64,000 bases of DNA from Rhea pennata. Lineage: Eukaryota; Chordata; Aves; Rheiformes; Rheidae. This document shows positions 57,601 through 64,000 of the stretch, one piece after another (positions within the stretch are counted from its first letter, which is position 1; every line of letters begins with the position of its first letter). Made by a program: the position numbers and the translations under genes. Below the pieces are notes generated by a model, which worked only from the letters and a program-made list of their open reading frames with translations, had not been told where the DNA came from and searched no databases. The stretch is taken from assembly GCF_028389875.1 (NCBI RefSeq), contig NC_084682.1:8752001-8816000 (forward strand). The letters run 5' to 3'.

Positions 57601-59675
57601 TTCCCAGGGAATTCTTGTTCCTGGGAAAGCTAAGAATCCCAGAAACAAGACTGGCTATTCTAACACCCTACTAGTCAAGATAAAGGAGAGTTAGATTACA
57701 TTTGTCAATAGCTCTAAAGCAGTAGGTCCTTTTCTTGTAGTTTAAGAAAAAAAAGAAAGTTTCTTCCTTCCCTTAAAGGAGCAGATCTAGATAAAGCTAC
57801 TGAGCTGTGTATGGCATATGCAGTTGTCAAATGATGTGGGGATCCAGGTATAAACACAGACCTGTAACTAGATACACATTAGTAACTAGTTAAAGTGCAG
57901 TTGTCCATCAAGAGATGTCAGTGACACTTTTAATCAGCTTTCCCAATATACTGGTCCTAACAGAGCCATTCACCAAATCTAAAGTCTTTCTTAGGTAAAT
58001 TCAGAAAGAAAAAAAAAAAGAAAGAAAAAAAAAACACAGAATAAGGAATGAGCCTACAGGTAAAAATAATGCTTATTCCCTGGTTAAGTTAGAATATTCT
58101 GTTCTACTGCCACAGTAAGATGGATGAGGAAGGAAGGATTCAGTAATACTATCTTGGAAAGCAGTAACTAAGGACTGGAACAGCAGACGGCTTCTTCCTA
58201 GGTAAAAGCCTAAAAACAAGCTCAGAACCCTAGGATAAGGATTGGGGAGGGGTAGAGGGAGCGTAAAACCCAACAAGTAAATACAAAACACCACACACAC
58301 ACACCTCCATACATGCTACTGCAATTCTTAGATACATGAGGAAAAGGCTCAGTTAGAAGCAGTATGTCTTTGCTGACAGTATAGAACAGCCATGAGAATA
58401 TAATGGCTCACAACTAGACTGCTCCAAAGAGGTCACAGAAGTTGGAGATTTGTCTCATGAAAGACTTGAGGAGCACAACATAATGAGCTTGAGAAGCAAA
58501 GCATCTGATTACTGCATTTAAGCACTTACTTCAAAGCCTGCAAACAAAGGTTTACGACAACTTGATGTTGTAACTAGAACTGACCTCAAGTAAATGCCAC
58601 TAGAAGGCTTTTTCTATCAGTAATTTACTACTGGAACAGCTTAATGAAGGAGAGCAATTCATCTGTAAGAGGCACACTTTAAACTGACCTCTTCCAGGCA
58701 CAAAATCTTTCCCAGGAGCTAGTATCATAAAGAAGCTCTACGAGGAAGAGACAAATCACACTCAATTAGCTAAAGCCTTTGCCCACTCCCTATAAAGAAA
58801 TAAATCACACTGCACGTACCACAGTGCTTCAGAAATATATAGCTGCATAAACACGGCCAACTAAGTCTGGGAAGAAAAGTGACTGTACAAACTTCATGGT
58901 TTTTATGTTAAAATTCCAATTAGAGATCCCAGTTCGTGGGAGCAAGAGAAGAGTTAGGATCTATTAAAGCTTTTTGAAGTCCACTGCAAAAGACTTCCCA
59001 ACAATTCAACTTTGATCAACATTAACATACCCTTGGTCACACGGGAAAGCTCTCCTTCAGTGAGTTACCAATTATGGAGGATGACACGTCTTGAACTGAT
59101 GGGACTTCAGGCTAGTTCTATAGCCTGCTGCAGCTTTACAACTACATCCCTCTATTGAGTATTTTCCTGTAATTGCCAGCACTAAGTTGGAATGGCTTAA
59201 ATTTGTGCTAGTGGCTAACTGAGAACTTCACAGCAATAAGAGCATCAGTAAGAGCACAGCAGGCTGAGTACCTCTGCCTTAAAGGCACAGACAACAGAAG
59301 TTGCCTCTTAGCATACCCTATTCTCTCTTGTTTACAGCAGTACACTAAGGGATCTGGGTGGCATTTTTCCCAGAGCAGCAAAGTAGTTTAGAACTTCTAC
59401 ATACCAAATTCAGCTATTTACAGATACTTTACTAGCAACAGAATAACATTACCTAACTTAGTTACCTATAAACTGCTCAGCATGGAGACTTAGGTTAGCT
59501 TCTGCTCACTTAGACCAAACTAGAACTAGTAAATCAGTTTGCTTAAGTTTCTGTACAAGTAGCAGTACTTACTATAGTGTATCTGGAGGACCAATAATAA
59601 GGACTTCCCATCGATAAAGATCATTGTCATCTATTAAGCCCGCTGAAAAGCCTTCCACTGGATTTTTGTTGAGCT
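51584..59675 (-). CDS. UBE2G1: UBE2G1, coding exons 2-5 (residues 16-170; exon 1 off window)
   Basis: Class E2 ubiquitin-conjugating enzyme (Ubc7 type) that transfers ubiquitin from E1 to substrates with RING ligases; in mammals it works with CRL4 ligases. Exons 59573-59675, 56302-56399, 55106-55284 and 51584-51670 join in frame. They give residues 16-170 if exon 1 supplies the usual 15. The UBC fold is intact: [55 protein letters not shown] with catalytic Cys at 90. The acidic insertion typical of the G1/G2/R1 group follows ([17 protein letters not shown]). The protein ends [13 protein letters not shown] then TGA. It appears essentially identical to mammalian UBE2G1. Transcribed towards ANKFY1 on the same strand. 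Confidence 0.96.
51671..55105 (-). other. UBE2G1: UBE2G1 intron 4
   Basis: 3.4 kb, AT-rich. Open frames inside (for example 53451-53783) have no recognisable similarity or splice support. No transposon recognised. Confidence 0.8.
55106..55284 (-). CDS. UBE2G1: UBE2G1 exon 4
   Basis: Residues 83-142: [20 protein letters not shown] (active-site Cys90), [31 protein letters not shown]. Starts after ttttgtag, ends GCG|gtaag. Confidence 0.97.
56302..56399 (-). CDS. UBE2G1: UBE2G1 exon 3
   Basis: Completes split codon Tyr50; residues 51-82: [20 protein letters not shown] and [12 protein letters not shown]. Confidence 0.96.
57223..57256. repeat. Perfect 14-bp inverted repeat with 6-nt loop
   Basis: Arms TTTTGTTCAGATTC and GAATCTGAACAAAA, loop AGATGA. 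In the transcript it would form a short stable hairpin within UBE2G1 intron 2. Confidence 0.95.
59573..59675 (-). CDS. UBE2G1: UBE2G1 exon 2
   Basis: Residues 16-49 plus two bases: [34 protein letters not shown]. Acceptor tctacacag, donor gtaagt. This is the most 5' exon present. Confidence 0.95.
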
Positions 59676-62600
59676 CTGTGTAGAAAGAAAATTTAAGAAT
59701 GACTTTAGGTGTCTAAGATATGCATTTGCCATTTTTCTTCATGTCCCTACAGGCAGCCAAAAACAAAAACAAAACAAAAAAGCTCGTGATTTGCAATGAT
59801 TTGGTGCCTACTGACGGACTTATGGTCTGCATGAATATCCTGAACTCCCTACTGCATACAACAGCATATTGTCAAAGTGGAGACACATGGGCTAACTCTA
59901 AAGCTATTTGCCAAGTACATCATGAACCAGAGGTCACTTGTCTCAGAAGGGCTGAAAAACAGAACTCAGGACCTGATGATGTGGGCTCCTGAACTAGCTA
60001 CCGAGTGTCTTCACATTTAAAAAAAAAAAAAAAAAAAAAACAGATTTTCTACAATTAAAAATAACATACTACAAGAACACTGAAGAATCTCATTAAAATA
60101 GAATTTATTTTAGCTCCGAGGGGAAAAAAAAAAAAAGAACAAAATCACACCATACTTTTAAACTAACATCCTGCTTCCTTTAAATATTTTCACATTCTAG
60201 AAATCAATCATTCGAGACATGTGCCCAGTGCATTTGGGGGATAATGATTCCATACGCTGAACTATTCAGAGGGAACCTATAGGGTGGTGATTCAAGAATG
60301 TATGAAAAGCAGCTAAGAGTTGTGGGGTTTTTTTTTTAAATTAAAAAATAGCTTTATCCACTAGTGATAAGCAACATAGGATTTTAACTTACCATAGGCT
60401 ACTTTATACAGTTACTGACAGATGGAAACTATATCAGGAAACCACTGTGCAAAAGTCAGACCTAGATGTAGACTCCACCAAGCTTGTTTGGAGCCTGCTC
60501 CAGCAAGAGAAGTAAGATTTGGAAATAAACAGATCAAATGAGTTCTGCCTAAAATTGAAGTCAGGAGAGAGACTAAGGTGCTGGGGCAGGGGGAGATGTC
60601 TTTTAACCATGAGTTTCAAGTCAAAGAGAAGTTTAAATACCCTAATGATGCTAAATTGAAGTCCTTAATCTAATATTTAAACAGTACATATAAAGTCCTG
60701 ATGAATCTTTGATATTTAGGATAGGAGTAGGGGAGAAGTTTTCTTCAATAGGTCATTTTTTTCCAGTCTAAATCCTTTTTTTTTTTAAGGATTACTACTG
60801 CACTTATTTTAATTTGTCAGCTATTATGCAGCCACAATTATTTAAAGATGGCAATGTATGCTTCCACATATACATTCCTTCTATACATTCTTTCTGCACA
60901 GACTGAATAGAATGAGCATAAAACACCACTACTGCTAGGCACTACATTTTAGAGGCCCTTAAAAGGTCTTTGGATACACCTCTTCAGTTCAGAAGAGGAC
61001 TTCTTATCTTTATGAAAAAAAGGCTACCATCAAGTCCAAACCGATTTGCCTGTGAGCTTGCGGGTAACATTGGTCAGTTAGGTTTTGAACCATTCAAAGC
61101 ATGGTTCAAAGCAAGCTGCAAGAATCAGTTCAAGCCCTAAGCCTCTGAATCCAGAGAGGGGAGGATGGTGGGAGTCCTCACAAGGGACAGTCCTGAACAG
61201 GCAGATGACAGGAGTATTGATGTCACTTGGCCACTACCAACTCGAGTCAAATGCATCAGCAATTAGCTCTTAACATATAATGCAGTGTTAAGAAGCAAGA
61301 ATATTTTCTTAGAAGCTACTCAGTACTGGTTCACATTTCAACTGACAAAGTTGACTATTCACTCTCCAAGGTGTAGAGCAGAGAACAAACATTGGCCTAG
61401 ATGTATACATTTTTTTTCTCCAAACAAGACAGTACCTGAAAGAACAGGTAATATCACAGGATATTTAACCAAGACACAAATTGCAAAAACAAGTAGTATT
61501 ACGTGACTCCACTTCTGCTAAGCAGGCCAATTCTCTTCCCACCCTCCCAGGTGCACGAGACACGAAACAGCATAAACTAGAGCAACAACTCTAGGTTTTG
61601 GTGAAAGGGACAGAGAATAGGTAACGGCATCACACGACACGAGAATTCAAGTTTGAAAGAAGCTACTGCTGGAGGGGCTACAGACCACTTCACATCCCTG
61701 GATCCTGTGCTTCACCAGCCCCTTGCCTACTTCCCTTCAGCAACAGATATGGAAAGCTCTACCACGCTCTACTTGAGTATATGCTGCTTTTTCATGTACA
61801 ATTACATCTACGTTGTCTATTGCTTGTGCAAAAGAGGATTTCTGCCCTAACCTCTAAGTCATCTTTCTGTGATTACATTTGCTTTACAATAAAGCCACAT
61901 TTTCCTCTTTGCTACCCCCAATCAGTGAGTGTCCAGCATAACAACTACTGACACTGACAGAAAACATGCAAATTCTAGATTTAAGTACATCACCTTAAGA
62001 TTTCGAAATTTGCACTTAAGCCTAATAAAATAAACAAATGACACTAAGCTCCCTCATTCCTACATCTCCACAAGGAAAAAAAAAGGTCTAAGCCAAGTTC
62101 TCCATGCAAACTGTTAAAATTCAAGCTGCTCTCAATTAGCTTCCGTACTGTTTACTAGTTATCACTTCTCAGTGATAAGACAATAAAACAGGCCTGTCAA
62201 AAAACTCAGATTCTGGAAAATTCAGCGAGCTTTTGTCTCCAGACACACCACACTATTCTGAAGCCCAACATGCACTTTTTTTGTGTGTTATTTCCATTTC
62301 TTTTTACGTCTGCCTCAGCCTCAAAGTAAGAGCTCTTCCTTACCCTCCACTCCTTTCGGGCATTTTTCATGCCGTTGGTCCCAACGAAAGCCAACTCTCA
62401 TTGTGACTCACGCTCAAGACCTTGCAGCGCTTACATTGTAAAAGATCTTAGGAGAAAGAATAAGATTGCTGAATGCCAAATCCTGTAATGCAGAAAATCT
62501 GTAAACTGTATGGAGGGGACAGCCGTTGACAAAAATCTTCAGTTACAGCCCTTAGGGAAATGTGAGCGTCGCCAATAAACCAAATCACAGAGTTACTACT

Positions 62601-64000
62601 TTTACTGGAGATGGTATCATTCTCTGCTTATAAAAAAGGATGGGTTTTAGTACTTTCTTTTCACAGTAGCAATAGTGGAAGCATAGCTCAAATAGTTACT
62701 GCTTACATAAACACTGCACGGTAAGATAAAACAATGCTTTAAGCTCAAAGTTACCCGTCCTGCAGCACGGATAGAAGTTCAAGCACCTTCTCCAGCAGAA
62801 TTACAGAGAATAAACCCCTGGAAAATTATATAGATAATCCGGATAACAGAGTTCATTCAACACTAAACTGAAGACTATATTTGGAGGTGGGGGGGCAGCA
62901 AAGCAACTCATTCAGGGAAGTTTTGCACTCGAATGTGGGGAAAAAAAAAAAACACCCTCAGCTGCTTTACCCTGGTTAGCTGTAAGCTGCTACTTGTTAA
63001 GACTTGTGAAAGTTGAGGCCTAGTTTGGGGGGGGGGGGGGGGGAAAGGGGTGTTTTCTGGTTTTCTTTCCCCCTCCCCCCTTCTTTTCATTTGTTTGCCC
63101 CTTTTTCCTCGTCTTTCTCCTGGATATAGCCAGTGCTGCATATCAGAAAGGTTAGCTAGAAGAAGTGCCCACCTCTTCATGAGTCTCAGGAATTAGTGAA
63201 ACCTTTATCCAGCTCTAAGTACCAAAACCCCAAACAAATAGCGATGAAACTCTGTGGCAAGAAAGGAGCAGATGCCCCACGCTGGGTAGGGCCTGCTGCT
63301 AGGCAGACAGACTGCTCTGCCCACCGACCAGAGCCTCCAGCAGCACTGACACTGCAGTCAAGAAAACAGGCCACCTGCTCTTCATGTCTGTCATTTCCCA
63401 CCAAGGAAAGCAGTTAACCACTTGCAGGCTGAGCAAGTGGCTTCCTGTGTGGACGAGTGTGGTTCATGAAGCAAAGGATCCAATCCTACCCACAAGGAGC
63501 GGGGAGGAGGAACAAGCCCTTAATGTGGGCCCTCTACAAAGCCCTCTGAGCAGCCAGCATATAAGTCTTAGAAAAGAAGAAGTCTCACACCTATGAAGAA
63601 CCATATCCCTCAAAAAGTTACGTTTCAACTTCTACTTTGGAGGTTTGTTTAGCTAGAGATAATCCTGTATTTTTTGTAATACAAGCCTGAGTATGTTGAA
63701 AAATTCCCACCATCTGTGTCCAAATTTAAGTGCAACTTTCTTGCTACTATTTTGCAGCATGCACTGTGGTTTAATATTTAAACCAGTCTTCTCTGCATTT
63801 GAGGGTTTATGTAAGAGAAGTTTTTCTTCCCAGAAAAAAAAAAGAAAAAGAAAAAGAAAAGAAATTCTTACATTTGTTCCAGAAGCAGTGTCAGGTAGAG
63901 TCCCGGGAGCTCAAGCTGACAGCACAAACCTGGGTAGGTGCCAAGTAGCAGCATACCAGGAAAAGACTCCGATGGCCTGCTTATATATTATTTAGACATT
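59676..64000 (-). other. UBE2G1: UBE2G1 intron 1 (partial)
   Basis: All sequence right of exon 2. No exon 1 (MTELQSALL-type) sequence or CpG island is present, so the promoter lies beyond the window. Only simple tracts are found: A22 at 60019-60040, G17 at 63027-63043 and an A-rich purine tract around 63833-63866. Confidence 0.8.
63027..63043. repeat. G17 homopolymer
   Basis: Seventeen consecutive G on the plus strand, followed by AAAGGGG. It can form a G-quadruplex; on the UBE2G1 strand it is C-rich. Confidence 0.9.

Larger units (their letters stand above)
55285..59572 (-). other. UBE2G1: UBE2G1 introns 2 and 3
   Basis: Intron 3 (55285-56301) and intron 2 (56400-59572). Intron 2 carries a perfect 14-bp inverted repeat at 57223-57256. 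Otherwise only A-rich tracts, for example around 58005-58035. Confidence 0.8.

Noticed and set aside
1-64000. CRISPR arrays, insertion sequences or operons
   Set aside because: The window is spliced vertebrate DNA; no regularly spaced repeats or bacterial gene organisation are present.

Overview
This window is nuclear DNA of a vertebrate, most likely a bird. All four genes have spliced exons whose translations I recognise. The only interspersed repeats I see are CR1-type, and introns are short for vertebrates (a 25-exon gene in about 31 kb). Promoters are very GC-rich CpG islands in AT-rich surroundings. Gene order ZZEF1 - CYB5D2 - ANKFY1 - UBE2G1 matches what I know of human 17p13.2, so this is a conserved syntenic block. 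The species cannot be named from the sequence.

Layout: (1) 1-3254, minus strand: the first coding exon of ZZEF1 (2898-3254) and part of its first intron. (2) 3255-3710: a CpG-island bidirectional promoter shared with (3) CYB5D2 (neuferricin), plus strand, four coding exons at 3711-7025, complete (262 aa), with a 3' UTR probably ending near 8.5 kb. (4) ANKFY1 (Rabankyrin-5), minus strand, convergent with CYB5D2: 25 coding exons from 44938 down to 13851 give a complete 1167-aa protein (coiled coil, BTB, ankyrin repeats, FYVE finger), with a long 3' UTR probably ending near 9.4-9.5 kb. Every exon junction keeps frame. (5) About 44.4-45.4 kb: the ANKFY1 CpG-island promoter with two TCTCGCGAGA palindromes and a YY1-like site over the start codon. 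(6) UBE2G1, minus strand: coding exons 2-5 (59675 down to 51584) plus a terminal 3' UTR exon starting at 49390. Its first exon (about 15 residues) lies beyond the right edge, so 59676-64000 is first-intron sequence.

The four genes are not an operon. ANKFY1 is a Rab5/PI3P endosome effector and UBE2G1 an E2 ubiquitin-conjugating enzyme. CYB5D2 is a haem-binding membrane-associated protein and ZZEF1 a large zinc-finger reader protein. Shared regulation is plausible only for the head-to-head ZZEF1/CYB5D2 pair.

The most unusual item is in ANKFY1 intron 20 (16356-16552, minus strand): a 72-nt tRNA-Phe(GAA)-like head joined to a CR1 LINE 3' tail. This is the architecture of a CR1-mobilised SINE, or of a one-off template-switch chimera. 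The window's own CR1 copy at about 41.5-42.3 kb allows the tail to be recognised by direct comparison. Other points of note are a UG repeat against the ANKFY1 exon 2 acceptor, a UBE2G1 intron in the 3' UTR just inside the NMD distance limit, a CGG repeat at the ZZEF1 exon 1 donor, and a perfect 14-bp intronic hairpin.
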